NCBI GenBank assembly: GCA_028281825.1
Contig: JANQJC010000104.1
Span: 23,201 to 87,200 of the forward strand
From: Flavobacteriales bacterium
GTDB lineage: Bacteria; Bacteroidota; Bacteroidia; JANQJC01
DNA length: 64,000 nucleotides
Reading direction: 5' to 3'
Under the pieces are notes generated by a model. It saw only the letters and a program-made list of their open reading frames with translations. It did not search any database and was not told the origin of the DNA. This document shows positions 53,570 through 63,514 of the stretch, in pieces. A program made the position numbers and the translations under genes. Numbering within the stretch: position 1 is the stretch's first letter; the number at the start of each line of letters is the position of its first letter.

Positions 53570-54600
53570 TATGCTTTTATCCCTTCTTTTTTACTTAAAG
53601 CCAATTCCCATGCCCAAGCTGATTTTAGCATCTGCTCTAAATCCATTTTGGCACTCCAACCCAACACTTCGTTGGCATAACTTGTATCTGCCCACACCTT
53701 TTCTACATCCCCCTCGCGGCGCCCGACTATTTCATAATTCAGCTTTTCGCCAGTAACTTTTTCAAAAGTACGGACAACTTCCAAAACAGAGAACCCTTTT
53801 CCAGTGCCAATGTTAAAAACTTCATATGGAGTCACATTCTTGCCCTCCAATAGCCTTTCTATGGCCACGATATGAGCCTTTGCCAAATCTACAACATGTA
53901 TATAGTCTCTAATACACGACCCGTCTTTAGTATCGTAATCATCTCCAAACACTCTTAACTTTTCTCTCTTGCCAATAGCTGTTTGAGTAACAAACGGCAC
54001 AAGGTTATTAGGCACCCCAATAGGCAGCTCACCAATCTTAGCGCTCTCGTGAGCACCAATGGGGTTAAAATACCTCAGTGCAATACCCTGCAAGTCAGTT
54101 GATTTGATGGTATCTTCCAATATTTCTTCACAAATCTGTTTAGTATTGCCATAAGGAGACACCGCTGGCTTTATGGCAGCATTTTCATCCACTGGTAAGT
54201 ACTCAGGCTCACCGTATACCGTGCATGATGAAGAGAATACAAAACTGTTGACGTTATTATCCCCCATACACTCCAAAAGATTCACAAAAGAAACCAGATT
54301 ATTATGATAGTAAAGCAAAGGCTTTTCTACAGATTCACCCACAGCTTTTTTTGCCGCAAAATGAATACAGGCTTTTATATCTGGGTTCTGCTTGAAAAAT
54401 TCGGCTAACTTGGCTTTATCGCATAAATCAAACTGACTAAAGTGAGGCCTTACTCCCGTTATTTCTTCGATAGCGTCAACAATCTCAATAGTGGAGTTAG
54501 AGAGGTCGTCAATGATATAAACATCATATCCTTTCTCCTGAAGCTCTACAACAGTGTGTGAGCCAATGTATCCCGTACCTCCTGTAACTAATACCTTCAT
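53569..54600 (-). CDS. galE: UDP-glucose 4-epimerase
   Basis: A 343-residue epimerase of UDP-glucose and UDP-galactose. It has VTGGTGYIGSHTVVELQEKGY near 5-25, the NAD-binding DDLSNS, HFAAKKAVGESVEKPLLYY near 81-99, SSSCTVYGEPEYLP, YGNTKQICEEIL and RYFNPIGAHES, all standard for GalE. It overlaps rfbB by one base and follows the dehydrogenase by 15 bases. It probably supplies UDP-galactose for the polysaccharide. Confidence 0.95.
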   Translation of the reverse strand: MKVLVTGGTGYIGSHTVVELQEKGYDVYIIDDLSNSTIEIVDAIEEITGVRPHFSQFDLCDKAKLAEFFKQNPDIKACIHFAAKKAVGESVEKPLLYYHNNLVSFVNLLECMGDNNVNSFVFSSSCTVYGEPEYLPVDENAAIKPAVSPYGNTKQICEEILEDTIKSTDLQGIALRYFNPIGAHESAKIGELPIGVPNNLVPFVTQTAIGKREKLRVFGDDYDTKDGSCIRDYIHVVDLAKAHIVAIERLLEGKNVTPYEVFNIGTGKGFSVLEVVRTFEKVTGEKLNYEIVGRREGDVEKVWADTSYANEVLGWSAKMDLEQMLKSAWAWELALSKKEGIKA

Positions 54601-54615
54601 GAGTGATAGCCCTGA

Positions 54616-55908
54616 TTACAGGCTCCAATAATCCAGTTTACCGTTATATTTTGTTCTGTAGATGCCTTTCACATCAACTAATAGCCCGCTACCGTTAGAT
54701 ATCGATTCAAAATAACTGCTATCCAAATCGACATACTCCTGATGGTTTACAGCAACTATCACAGCGTCATAATCACTGCCAATGTTTTCAGTCAACTCAA
54801 AGCCATATTCATGCTTCAATTCTTTAGAAGAAGCATGCGGGTCAACAACATCTACTTGTAGTCCAAAAGACTCCAGTTCACGAATAACATCAACCACTTT
54901 CGAGTTACGGATATCTGATACATTCTCCTTAAAGGTAGTACCCATAATCAATACTTTCGATTTGCTCACATCCTTACCACGGGCAATAATTTTCTTTACC
55001 GTCTCACGTGCCACATAAGCTCCCATGTCATCATTAACAGAACGACCTGAGATGATTACCTTAGAGTGATAACCCACTTCGCGGGCCTTATAAGTCAAGT
55101 AGTATGGGTCAACACCTATACAATGCCCCCCCACCAGGCCAGGAAAAAATTTTAAAAAATTCCACTTGGTACCTGCAGCTTCCAACACGTCATAAGTATT
55201 GATATTCATCATATTGAATATCACTGAAAGCTCGTTCATCAAGGCGATATTTACATCACGCTGAGTGTTTTCAATAATCTTGGCCGCTTCGGCCACTTTG
55301 ATGGATGATGCTTTATGAATACCTGCGTCAACAACCAAAGAGTAAGTCTTAGCTATATTGTCTAATGACTCATCGTCGCAGCCCGATACCACCTTGATTA
55401 TCTTTGCAAGCGTATGTTCTTTATCTCCCGGATTTATCCTCTCAGGCGAGTATCCAACTTTAAAGTCCTCCTTGAACTTAAGCCCAGACTCTTGTTCTAG
55501 AACAGGGATACAATCTTCTTCCGTACAACCTGGATAAACTGTAGATTCATACACTACGTAGTCACCTTTCTTTAATACTTTACCCACAGTTCTTGAAGCA
55601 GCCAATAGAGGCCTTAAATCGGGTAGGTTGTGCTGGTCAATAGGGGTTGGCACTGCCACAATAAAAAACCTTGCTTCTTTCAGGTCATCTAAATCGGCGG
55701 TAAAGCGGATATCGCAACCTTCAAATGCTTCCGCGTCCAATTCCTCACTGGGGTCAATATTATTACGCATCATCTCAATGCGCTCCTCATTGATATCAAA
55801 ACCAATTACAGGCACTTTCCTGGCAAACTCAAGCGCGATGGGCAACCCTACATAACCCAAGCCAATCAGGGCAACTTTGGCTTCTTTATTAACTATCTTT
55901 TCGTACAT
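54616..55908 (-). CDS. Nucleotide sugar dehydrogenase, WbpA/WbpO/TviB-like
   Basis: A 430-residue NAD-dependent UDP-sugar 6-dehydrogenase. It has GLGYVGLPIALEFA near 16-29, STVYPGCTEEDCIPVLE near 122-138, YSPERINPGDKEHTL near 153-167 and the catalytic Cys at about 263 in GGHCIGVDPYYL. YPGCTE and the PERI phrase point to enzymes acting on UDP-GlcNAc/UDP-GalNAc rather than UDP-glucose. In a Wbp-type route it would give UDP-GlcNAcA, the substrate of the adjacent oxidoreductase; the two genes overlap by 20 bases, which supports this. Confidence 0.9.
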   Translation of the reverse strand: MYEKIVNKEAKVALIGLGYVGLPIALEFARKVPVIGFDINEERIEMMRNNIDPSEELDAEAFEGCDIRFTADLDDLKEARFFIVAVPTPIDQHNLPDLRPLLAASRTVGKVLKKGDYVVYESTVYPGCTEEDCIPVLEQESGLKFKEDFKVGYSPERINPGDKEHTLAKIIKVVSGCDDESLDNIAKTYSLVVDAGIHKASSIKVAEAAKIIENTQRDVNIALMNELSVIFNMMNINTYDVLEAAGTKWNFLKFFPGLVGGHCIGVDPYYLTYKAREVGYHSKVIISGRSVNDDMGAYVARETVKKIIARGKDVSKSKVLIMGTTFKENVSDIRNSKVVDVIRELESFGLQVDVVDPHASSKELKHEYGFELTENIGSDYDAVIVAVNHQEYVDLDSSYFESISNGSGLLVDVKGIYRTKYNGKLDYWSL

Positions 55909-56941
55909 ATTGGTCCTTGTTTCTAAGGGCGTATATCCTTTCTATTATGTCAACAATTTTAAGTCCTTCCAATGCGTTGGTAGTAGCACTGGTGCGCCCC
56001 TTCAACGTATCAATAACATTTTCAATAATGTAGTGATGATTTGCTGCAGAGCCTTTATATGAACCATAATCATTAGCGGGATTAGCTTCAGCCAGCTCTG
56101 GCATTTCATAGCCATCTATATTGCAAAATTCTACTTCATTCATGTATTGCCCGCCAATCTTCACACTACCTTTGCTCCCCACAATGGTCATTGAGCTTTC
56201 TAAGTTTCTATCCCATACAGCAGTTGTGTAGTTAATACTACCCATACCACCATTCACAAAATCGAAAGATACTACTCCTGTATCCTCAAAATCTGTACTA
56301 TCCTTATGTGCAAAATCAGCAAAATTGCCTTTGATGTTTACTATATCACCAAATAGCCAGTACATGATATCAATAAAGTGAGAGAACTGGGTAAAAAGTG
56401 TACCGCCATCCAAGTCATTGCGCCCCTTCCAACCTTCTTTCTTGTAATAGCGGTCATCCCTGTTCCAAAAACAATTTATCTGCACGTAAAATATGTCACC
56501 CAATAATTGCTTCTCTACCACATCCTTAATCCACTCCGATGGAGGTGAATACCTGTTTTGCATTACACAAAACACATTTTTTGACATGTTCAAAGATTTG
56601 AAAATAATCTTCTCACAGTCAGCTTTGGTTAAAGCCATAGGCTTTTCACACACTACATGTTTACCAGCTTCCAAGGCCTTTACAGAATGCTCTGCATGAA
56701 ATCCATTGGGTGTGCAAACACATACCACCTCAATATCGCTGCTTAATGAAAGCATCTCTTCAACGGAACCGTAAAACGCAACACCTTTGAAATTTTCAAG
56801 ACCTAATTCTTCTTTAGGACGAGTGTCACAAAGGGCTACCAACTCGCTTTCTTTATTGCGGCTAATCATCTCAGCATGTCTCTTGCCTATATGCCCACAA
56901 CCAACAACCCCGAATTTTATTTTACCCTCGTGTTTTGTCAT
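55889..56941 (-). CDS. Gfo/Idh/MocA oxidoreductase, WbpB-like
   Basis: A 350-residue NAD-dependent oxidoreductase. The Rossmann motif GVVGCGHIGKRHAEMI is near 11-26, and CEKPMALTKADCEKI near 94-108 carries the catalytic EKP. The C-terminal domain has the usual beta sheet (YTTAVWDRNLESSMTIVGSKGSV). It most resembles WbpB, which oxidises UDP-GlcNAcA at C3 to a keto sugar used by the WbpE aminotransferase. It overlaps the dehydrogenase gene by 20 bases and the acetyltransferase gene by four bases. Confidence 0.9.
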   Translation of the reverse strand: MTKHEGKIKFGVVGCGHIGKRHAEMISRNKESELVALCDTRPKEELGLENFKGVAFYGSVEEMLSLSSDIEVVCVCTPNGFHAEHSVKALEAGKHVVCEKPMALTKADCEKIIFKSLNMSKNVFCVMQNRYSPPSEWIKDVVEKQLLGDIFYVQINCFWNRDDRYYKKEGWKGRNDLDGGTLFTQFSHFIDIMYWLFGDIVNIKGNFADFAHKDSTDFEDTGVVSFDFVNGGMGSINYTTAVWDRNLESSMTIVGSKGSVKIGGQYMNEVEFCNIDGYEMPELAEANPANDYGSYKGSAANHHYIIENVIDTLKGRTSATTNALEGLKIVDIIERIYALRNKDQYVRKDS

Positions 56942-57525
56942 TGTTCTATTTTATAAACTTGGTTATTCTCCAGCTTGTATTTCTCATTGCTTTCAGGGCA
57001 AGTTGCTATGTCGCTTTCATCAAAATCCAACCTATGTCCATATTCACTCATCCAACCCATTTGTCTCGCAGGATTACCCACCAATAAAGCATAAGCAGGT
57101 ACATTCTTAGTCACAACCGCACCTGCACCGATGAAGGCATACTCGCCAATATCATGTCCACACACTATGGTTGCATTGGCCCCAATAGAAGCTCCTTTTT
57201 TCACTATAGTTTTTGCATATTGGTCTCTCCTGATAACCGCACTGCGCGGATTGGTGATATTAGTAAACACCATTGAAGGCCCTAGGAACACATCATCTTC
57301 GCAGATAACACCAGTATAGATAGATACATTATTCTGAACCTTTACGTTATTACCCAACTTAACACCTGGAGACACCACTACATTTTGACCTATGTTGCAT
57401 CCCTCACCTATCTCGCAATCCTTCATAATGTGAGAGAAATGCCAAATCTTGGTACCCTCGCCTATTTGGCAACCTTCATCTATTACGGCTGTCTCGTGGC
57501 TATAATATTTGGGGGTTTCGCTCAT
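56938..57525 (-). CDS. Hexapeptide N-acetyltransferase, WbpD-like
   Basis: A 195-residue left-handed beta-helix protein with many imperfect hexapeptide repeats ([LIV]G.[GN]..), for example [20 protein letters not shown] near 21-40 and [28 protein letters not shown] near 111-121 and [15 protein letters not shown] near 162-176 are the WbpD-type markers. It would acetylate the 3-amino group that WbpE installs on the UDP-sugar. It overlaps both neighbours by four bases. Confidence 0.92.
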   Translation of the reverse strand: MSETPKYYSHETAVIDEGCQIGEGTKIWHFSHIMKDCEIGEGCNIGQNVVVSPGVKLGNNVKVQNNVSIYTGVICEDDVFLGPSMVFTNITNPRSAVIRRDQYAKTIVKKGASIGANATIVCGHDIGEYAFIGAGAVVTKNVPAYALLVGNPARQMGWMSEYGHRLDFDESDIATCPESNEKYKLENNQVYKIEQ

Positions 57526-58493
57526 GAATGCACTTCCTGAAATTCGGGTAAGGTTTTAAAGTAATCAAACGTTATTTTCAAGCCTTCCTGCCTGGATACT
57601 TTAGGCTCCCAGCCAAGAACCTCTTTGGCGAGGGATATATCCGGCCTACGCTGCTTGGGGTCATCCTTTGGCAAGTCTTTATAAACTATCTTACTCTTGG
57701 TTCCACTCAACTCCACTATTTCTTCAGCGAATTGCTTAATAGTAATCTCCTGTGGGTTACCAACATTCACAGGATATATATAGTCACTCTTCAATAACCT
57801 ATAAATACCTTCGATTAAATCATCCACGTAGCAAAATGAACGAGTTTGGCTTCCATCACCAAATACGGTAATATCAATGTCCTTTAAGGCTTGTCCCATA
57901 AATGCAGGTAAAGCACGGCCATCGTTCAACCTCATTCTTGGGCCATAAGTATTGAATATTCTCACAATGCGAGTATCTAAGCCATGATAAGTATGGTAAG
58001 CCATGGTCATAGCTTCCTGAAAACGCTTGGCTTCATCATACACACCACGTGGGCCTATTGGGTTTACATTGCCCCAGTAGGTTTCTTTTTGCGGATGAAC
58101 CACAGGGTCGCCATAAACTTCTGAAGTGGAAGCAATGAGCATAGTGGCATTCTTAGCCTTAGCCAATCCCAACAAGTTGTGAGTACCCAATGAGCCCACC
58201 TTCAAAGTTTGGATTGGTATTTTCAAATAATCAATCGGGCTGGCTGGCGAAGCGAAATGCAGGATATACCCTAAATCGCCAGGCACATGCACAAATTTTG
58301 AAACATCGTGATGATAAAACTCAAACTCCTTTAGCTTGAACAGATGCTCGATGTTACTTAGGCTGCCAGTAATGAGGTTGTCCATACCAACCACCTGAAA
58401 GCCTTCCTTAATAAACCTATCGCACAGGTGCGAGCCCAGAAAACCGGCGGCACCCGTTATCAGTATTCTTTTTGTCTTTTTAAACCCTTCCAC
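57522..58493 (-). CDS. UDP-glucuronate decarboxylase (UDP-xylose synthase)-like SDR
   Basis: A 323-residue extended SDR. It has [20 protein letters not shown] near 11-30, [14 protein letters not shown] near 37-50, [22 protein letters not shown] near 81-102, [15 protein letters not shown] and [13 protein letters not shown] (Tyr/Lys), with [19 protein letters not shown]. These are the signatures of UXS enzymes, which decarboxylate UDP-glucuronate to UDP-xylose. It is next to Ugd, which makes the substrate; the genes overlap by 14 bases. Confidence in UXS over related decarboxylases is good but not complete. Confidence 0.9.
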   Translation of the reverse strand: MEGFKKTKRILITGAAGFLGSHLCDRFIKEGFQVVGMDNLITGSLSNIEHLFKLKEFEFYHHDVSKFVHVPGDLGYILHFASPASPIDYLKIPIQTLKVGSLGTHNLLGLAKAKNATMLIASTSEVYGDPVVHPQKETYWGNVNPIGPRGVYDEAKRFQEAMTMAYHTYHGLDTRIVRIFNTYGPRMRLNDGRALPAFMGQALKDIDITVFGDGSQTRSFCYVDDLIEGIYRLLKSDYIYPVNVGNPQEITIKQFAEEIVELSGTKSKIVYKDLPKDDPKQRRPDISLAKEVLGWEPKVSRQEGLKITFDYFKTLPEFQEVHS

Positions 58494-59817
58494 TTGTATA
58501 TTGTTGTGCTACTTCTTTACGTCCTATGCTTATATAATCGAAACCAAGGCTTTCTATCTGTTGGAGGTCATAGAGGTTCCTACCATCAAATATCACTTTC
58601 TCTTTCATCACCTCAGTCATCTTATTAAAGTCAGGTGACCTGAAAACAGACCACTCTGTGGCAATTACCAAGGCATCAACCCCATTCAAGGCTTCATATT
58701 GATTATCTGCATAAGCGATTAAATCGCCCTTTAGTTTCTTCACGTTATCCATCGCCTCTGGGTCAAAAGCAACTATCTCAGCACCTTTACTCACCAATTC
58801 ATCAATGATGTATAGTGCAGGAGCCTCTCTAATATCGTCTGTATCCGGCTTAAAGGCCAAGCCCCATAATGCTATCTTCTTGCCTTGAAGGTTTCCATTA
58901 TACCTCTCTAATATTTTACCCACTATCACGCTTTTCTGTATCCTGTTCACCTCCATTACTGAGTTCAGGATTTTAAAGTCGTAGTTAGCTTCATTTGCCG
59001 ACTTTGCCAAAGCTTGTACATCTTTAGGGAAACAACTACCACCATATCCTATACCTGGGAACAAGAAACGCTTGCCAATCCTCTCATCGGAGCCGATACC
59101 AATACGTACCTTATCCACATCAGCACCTAACTTTTCACATAGGTTAGCAATCTCATTCATAAAGCTAATCTTGGTAGCCAAGAAAGAGTTGGCTGCATAT
59201 TTGGTCAACTCAGCACTGCGTTCATCCATGAATATGATTGGGTTACCTTGCCTCACATAAGGCTTAAACAAGTCTTCCATCACTTTCTTGGCCTTGTCGG
59301 AACTGGTACCGATAACCACTCTATCAGGCTTCATAAAATCATCCACTGCAAACCCTTCGCGTAAAAATTCAGGGTTCGATACTACGTCAAATTCAGTCTC
59401 AGCATTTTCAGCTATGGCAGCACTTACTAACTCAGCAGTACCCACTGGCACAGTACTCTTATCAACTACAACCTTGTAATCTTTAATGATATGACCCAGT
59501 TCTTTGGCTACACCAAGCACGTATGATAAATCGGCACTGCCATCTTCCCCCGGAGGAGTTGGCAATGCAAGGAATATAATCTTTGCAGGACCTACAGCTT
59601 CCCCTAGGTTAGTTGTAAACTTTAACCTTCCTTGTTCAATGTTTCTTTCAAAAAGCACATCCAAATGTGGTTCGTAAATAGGAACTTGCTTGTTCCTCAT
59701 TTTCTCCACCTTTTCCTGGTCTATGTCAACACAAATTACGTCGTTACCTGTTTCGGCAAGGCAAGTGCCTGTAACCAAACCAACGTATCCTGTTCCTACT
59801 ATTGCTATCTGGGCCAT
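58480..59817 (-). CDS. ugd: UDP-glucose 6-dehydrogenase
   Basis: A 445-residue enzyme that oxidises UDP-glucose to UDP-glucuronate. It has [20 protein letters not shown] near 6-25, [19 protein letters not shown] near 82-100, [10 protein letters not shown] near 120-129, [23 protein letters not shown] near 148-170, and the catalytic Cys at 262 in [10 protein letters not shown]. The product feeds the UXS encoded downstream and possibly the polymer itself. It is five bases from the aminotransferase gene. Confidence 0.95.
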   Translation of the reverse strand: MAQIAIVGTGYVGLVTGTCLAETGNDVICVDIDQEKVEKMRNKQVPIYEPHLDVLFERNIEQGRLKFTTNLGEAVGPAKIIFLALPTPPGEDGSADLSYVLGVAKELGHIIKDYKVVVDKSTVPVGTAELVSAAIAENAETEFDVVSNPEFLREGFAVDDFMKPDRVVIGTSSDKAKKVMEDLFKPYVRQGNPIIFMDERSAELTKYAANSFLATKISFMNEIANLCEKLGADVDKVRIGIGSDERIGKRFLFPGIGYGGSCFPKDVQALAKSANEANYDFKILNSVMEVNRIQKSVIVGKILERYNGNLQGKKIALWGLAFKPDTDDIREAPALYIIDELVSKGAEIVAFDPEAMDNVKKLKGDLIAYADNQYEALNGVDALVIATEWSVFRSPDFNKMTEVMKEKVIFDGRNLYDLQQIESLGFDYISIGRKEVAQQYTSGRV

Positions 59818-59822
59818 TATTC

Positions 59823-60956
59823 TTAATTCAGTATTCCACTTTCGGTTCTAATAAAACTTTTCACTCCATCAATAATTACATCTTGCTGCTCAGCATCCAA
59901 CTCAGTGTGTATAGGCAATGAGATTACTGATTTACACAGTTGTTCAGTAACAGGCAATGACCCTTCAGGATAGCGCTCACTCTGGTAAGCCTTTTGCATG
60001 TGAAGAGGCACTGGATAATATATCATGGATGGAATTCCTTTCTCAGCCAATGCTTTTTGCATTTCATCTCTATTGATACGCTCAGTAATCAAGGTATACT
60101 GGTGATAAACATGAGTCGATTTAGAGCTGGTGCGTGGAGCTGTCAATTCTGCCACATCGGCAAAAGCATCGTTGTAATACTTAGCTGCTTGTTGTCTTGC
60201 AGTTAGGTAGCTGTCAAAATATCTTAGCTTAACCCTAAGGATGGCAGCTTGCATGCTATCCAACCTTGAGTTAACACCTATACTGTCATGATAGTAGCGC
60301 ACTCTTTGACCATGATTAGCAATCATCCTAATCTTAGCAGCGATATCATCGTCATTGGTAAATATAGCTCCACCATCTCCGTAACATCCCAAATTCTTTG
60401 ATGGGAAGAATGAAGTGCAACCTATAGTTCCTATTGTTCCTGCCTTCACTTTCTTATTATCGCTAAAAGTATATTCTGCACCAATAGCTTGGGCATTATC
60501 CTCAATCACATATAGGTTGTGCTTCTCAGCAATTTGCATGATACGCTCCATATCCGCGCATTGCCCAAACAAATGAACAGGAACAATGGCTTTGGTTTTA
60601 CCAGTAATAGCTGCTTCCACCTGCTCTGGGTCTAATGTGAAAGTCACCGGGTCGCAATCAACTAATATTGGGGTTAGGCCCAAAAGGGCAATTACTTCAG
60701 CAGTGGCCACGTAAGTAAAACTGGCAGTGATAACTTCATCACCAGGCTTTAGGCCAAGCGCCATCATAGCTACCTGAAGCGCATCAGTACCATTAGCGCA
60801 TGGTATCACATGCTTTGCACCGAGATATTTTTCTAACTCTTCACCGAACAACTTCACCTCAGGACCGTTGATGTATTTACTCGAACGAATGACATCAATT
60901 ACCGCCTGGTCTATCTCATCTTTTATCTTGTTGTATTGACCAATCAGGTCAACCAT
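59823..60956 (-). CDS. DegT/DnrJ/EryC1/StrS aminotransferase, WbpE-like
   Basis: A 377-residue PLP-dependent sugar aminotransferase. IPCANGTDALQVAMMALGLKPG near 51-72, DNAQAIGAEY near 154-163 and the PLP lysine in FFPSKNLGCYGDGGA near 184-198 are visible. It resembles WbpE, which aminates the C3-keto sugar made by WbpB. The first ATG is at 60956 (MVDLIGQYNKI). A TTG at 60971 would add five residues (LKSIE) that match the usual family N-terminus, and may be the real start. A farther TTG at 61007 lies inside a promoter element and is excluded. Confidence 0.92.
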   Translation of the reverse strand: MVDLIGQYNKIKDEIDQAVIDVIRSSKYINGPEVKLFGEELEKYLGAKHVIPCANGTDALQVAMMALGLKPGDEVITASFTYVATAEVIALLGLTPILVDCDPVTFTLDPEQVEAAITGKTKAIVPVHLFGQCADMERIMQIAEKHNLYVIEDNAQAIGAEYTFSDNKKVKAGTIGTIGCTSFFPSKNLGCYGDGGAIFTNDDDIAAKIRMIANHGQRVRYYHDSIGVNSRLDSMQAAILRVKLRYFDSYLTARQQAAKYYNDAFADVAELTAPRTSSKSTHVYHQYTLITERINRDEMQKALAEKGIPSMIYYPVPLHMQKAYQSERYPEGSLPVTEQLCKSVISLPIHTELDAEQQDVIIDGVKSFIRTESGILN

Positions 60957-61004
60957 TTCTATGCTTTTCAATATCGGCGTGTTTAGGTGTTTGAAAAACG
61001 AGTG

Positions 61005-61012
61005 CAAATATA
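61005..61012 (-). promoter_or_regulatory. TAnnTTTG -7 element inside the polysaccharide locus
   Basis: Minus strand TATATTTG, exact consensus, upstream of the aminotransferase gene in a gap of about 100-150 bases. A TTTG at 61026-61029 is 13 bases away, shorter than usual. It would drive the aminotransferase-to-phosphatase part of the locus. Confidence 0.5.
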
Positions 61013-61111
61013 GTCAATTATCGGGCAAACACTAAGATTCATTGAGATAGTAGAGTGTTTCCAGCCTTTTTTTTATAAGCTCAATGAAAATAACAAAAAG
61101 AGAGAGGTTGT

Positions 61112-62386
61112 TTACCCGTTCAACAGGGCTTTTGCGTAGTTCTCCCAACTTAGCTTTGAAGCTGTTTTAGCAACGTTTTCACGGGGTATTGGCGCATCAA
61201 TAAATCGCAACATTTGTTCAGCCATTGAGTCGATGTCTCCCGGCTCGGCCAAATAACCATTAAATCCATCTTGAATGGTCTCAGGAAAGTGCCCTACCCT
61301 TGTAGCCAATACTGGCATGTTAAAGTTATAAGCAATTGATTCAACCCCTGATGGAGTAGCTGTTTCGTAATAGGTCAAGATAGCATCACTCACCTGGAAG
61401 TATTTGTGTACATCCTCATTCGGCACAAACTCATTGATAACAGTAACCCTATCTTCTATACCCAACTCAGGTATCATAGCCAATGGATTGTAATCGCCTT
61501 CATCAGAAGATTTCGGCAAGAAGATTGACTTTAAAAAGCCAAAAACAGCCTTCTTAATTCGGGTGCCCAATTTATTTTGGTCAAGCGTATTCCAAAAGGA
61601 TTCACCCACTATCAAAAGAGATACGTCATCCCTTTTTTCGACTACTTTGGCAAAGGCGGGCAACACCCAATGCAAGCCTTTGTACTTCCTGATAAACCCA
61701 AAGAAAAGGAACACATGTTGCTTCGCATTTAGCTCCTTCTTTTGCCCCTGCACATCAAAATCAGGGTTGATTTTGAACATATCATACACAGGGTGATATA
61801 AATTGATAATCGTTCTGGCAGGAGCCTGCGCACGCTTACCTTGCACATCATCTTCAAACCTGAGTTTCGGGAAGATTTCCATCAACTCATTAGCCGTTTT
61901 CCTGGCATGAGTAATATAAGAGTGCGAAAACTTGAGACCGTACTTGGTAAAAAACCTATCAATAAAACTGGCTTCTTTCTGCACGATTAGGTGGCAATCG
62001 AAAACTACTTCTATGTTGGTTTTCTTAAATAGCTTCCTTGCAATATATCCCATAGGCAAGCCCTGAATGGCAATAGCCCATTGAAACACCACCATCTCCG
62101 GGTTGAGTTTCTTAATCAGCTTATAGGTTTGGTTCCAGGTAACCGGATTGTTATAATTGGTGATATACTCCACCTTGATGTTAGTCCCCTCCAACACATC
62201 CTTCTTACTTTTCCTGTCGATAAAATCACGAGGGATAATAGCAGGATATTGCTGTGTCCAAGAGACGATAGTCACTTCAACGCCTTTAATCTTGTCCAGC
62301 GCTTTTGCAAGCGAAGTATTGTAGTTGGAAATACCGCCTTTGAAAACAGGGCCAGGCCCAAAGAGCACTACCCTCTTTTTCTCCAT
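61112..62386 (-). CDS. Glycosyltransferase, GT4-like
   Basis: A 424-residue GT-B glycosyltransferase. The N-terminal glycine motif is LFGPGPVFKGGISNYNTSLAKAL near 8-30. The C-terminal nucleotide-sugar domain has FFGFIRKYKGLHWVLPAFA near 227-245 and a late ATPSGVESIAYNFNMPVLATRVGHFPE segment near 347-373, which holds the E-x7-E type pattern of GT4. It adds a sugar to the repeat unit of the polysaccharide. Which sugar is not readable. It starts directly at the stop of the upstream epimerase gene. Confidence 0.9.
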   Translation of the reverse strand: MEKKRVVLFGPGPVFKGGISNYNTSLAKALDKIKGVEVTIVSWTQQYPAIIPRDFIDRKSKKDVLEGTNIKVEYITNYNNPVTWNQTYKLIKKLNPEMVVFQWAIAIQGLPMGYIARKLFKKTNIEVVFDCHLIVQKEASFIDRFFTKYGLKFSHSYITHARKTANELMEIFPKLRFEDDVQGKRAQAPARTIINLYHPVYDMFKINPDFDVQGQKKELNAKQHVFLFFGFIRKYKGLHWVLPAFAKVVEKRDDVSLLIVGESFWNTLDQNKLGTRIKKAVFGFLKSIFLPKSSDEGDYNPLAMIPELGIEDRVTVINEFVPNEDVHKYFQVSDAILTYYETATPSGVESIAYNFNMPVLATRVGHFPETIQDGFNGYLAEPGDIDSMAEQMLRFIDAPIPRENVAKTASKLSWENYAKALLNG

Positions 62387-63448
62387 TTAGATGGCTTCTT
62401 TTTCAAGATTTTTCACAGCGGCATCATACACCCTTTTCATTCCTTCACGAACTGAAATCTTAGGCTCCCAGCCATATTTTTCTTTCACAAAAGTCATATC
62501 ACTATGGCGGGCATGCACACCAACAGGTTTATCTAATAACGGCTTAATTGTTGGCTTATATCCAGCAAACTCAGTAAAGAGTTCAATTATCTCCAAGAAT
62601 GATGTCAACCTGCCAGCACCAATATTGATAGCAGTGCCATCAGATATCTTTTCCAAAGCCATAAGGATGGCATCTATACAATCGTCAATATGCACAAAAT
62701 CACGGCCTTGCTTTCCACTACCCCACACTTCAAATGGGTCTTCTTTGGCTGCAGCACGGGCAGCAATGGCGGGTATTGGGTAACTCAAATCCTGGTCTTC
62801 ACCATAACCTGAGAAAGGCCTTACACAGGCTACTGAAATACCGTAATGTTCAGCTGCAATTTGTGCCAGGTACTCACCTGTTAGCTTCGACCAACCATAG
62901 GTCATATCAGGCTGCCCAAGATTGCTTCCAAAATCTATATCACTTTCCTTCAGCTTAATAACCTTATCCTCAGTTTGCATGTTCACAGGATACGCAGCGC
63001 TTGAGCTTGGATACATCACCCTATCAGGTTTGTACTTACACACCCAGTAAAAAAACTCGGCATCAATCGCCAAATCTTGAGCTACCATCATTGGGTCGCC
63101 ATCTATCTTGGCCCTACCTCCTACTATTGCAGCAAAATGGAATACATCATTAAACTTGAATGGTTCTATTTCACATTGGTCGGACACAAAACTTGGATCT
63201 TCAGTAATGCTATTCAAAAAGCCACGAAAGTCCATATTGAAGAAAATGAGCCTTTTATTGCCATATACTTCTGCGTCGCCCATCAACATACCTTCTTCCT
63301 CGCCAAGGTCACCCACCCACATGGATGGATGTTGCCCTACTGAAAGGTCATCCACGAATACTACAACGTCATTCGTTGATTTATAGAGTCTTTTAACCAG
63401 GTTTCTGCCTACAAATCCACATCCACCTGATACCAAATGATACTTCAT
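62387..63448 (-). CDS. NAD-dependent epimerase/dehydratase (extended SDR)
   Basis: A 353-residue nucleotide-sugar SDR. It has HLVSGGCGFVGRNLVKRLY near 4-22, VFHFAAIVGGRAKIDGD near 101-117, VMYPSSSAAYPVNMQ near 144-158, the YGWSKLTGEYLAQIAAEHYG catalytic segment near 184-203, and RPFSGYGEDQDLSYPIPAI. The substrate is not clear; the VGGRAKI phrase resembles GDP- or UDP-sugar epimerases such as those making NAD-dependent 3,5- or 4-epimers. Adjacent to glycosyltransferases in the locus. Confidence 0.88.
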   Translation of the reverse strand: MKYHLVSGGCGFVGRNLVKRLYKSTNDVVVFVDDLSVGQHPSMWVGDLGEEEGMLMGDAEVYGNKRLIFFNMDFRGFLNSITEDPSFVSDQCEIEPFKFNDVFHFAAIVGGRAKIDGDPMMVAQDLAIDAEFFYWVCKYKPDRVMYPSSSAAYPVNMQTEDKVIKLKESDIDFGSNLGQPDMTYGWSKLTGEYLAQIAAEHYGISVACVRPFSGYGEDQDLSYPIPAIAARAAAKEDPFEVWGSGKQGRDFVHIDDCIDAILMALEKISDGTAINIGAGRLTSFLEIIELFTEFAGYKPTIKPLLDKPVGVHARHSDMTFVKEKYGWEPKISVREGMKRVYDAAVKNLEKEAI

Positions 63449-63514
63449 ACTGTTCGATTAAAGGGAACAAAAATGCGACAATGAGTTGAATATACCAACC
63501 AAAAAGTTGGTGAA

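Noticed and set aside
63495..63510. CCAAC-CAAAAA-GTTGG hairpin as a terminator between the GT2 and epimerase genes
   Set aside because: Short five-pair stem with no T run on the minus strand; the two genes are likely read as one unit.
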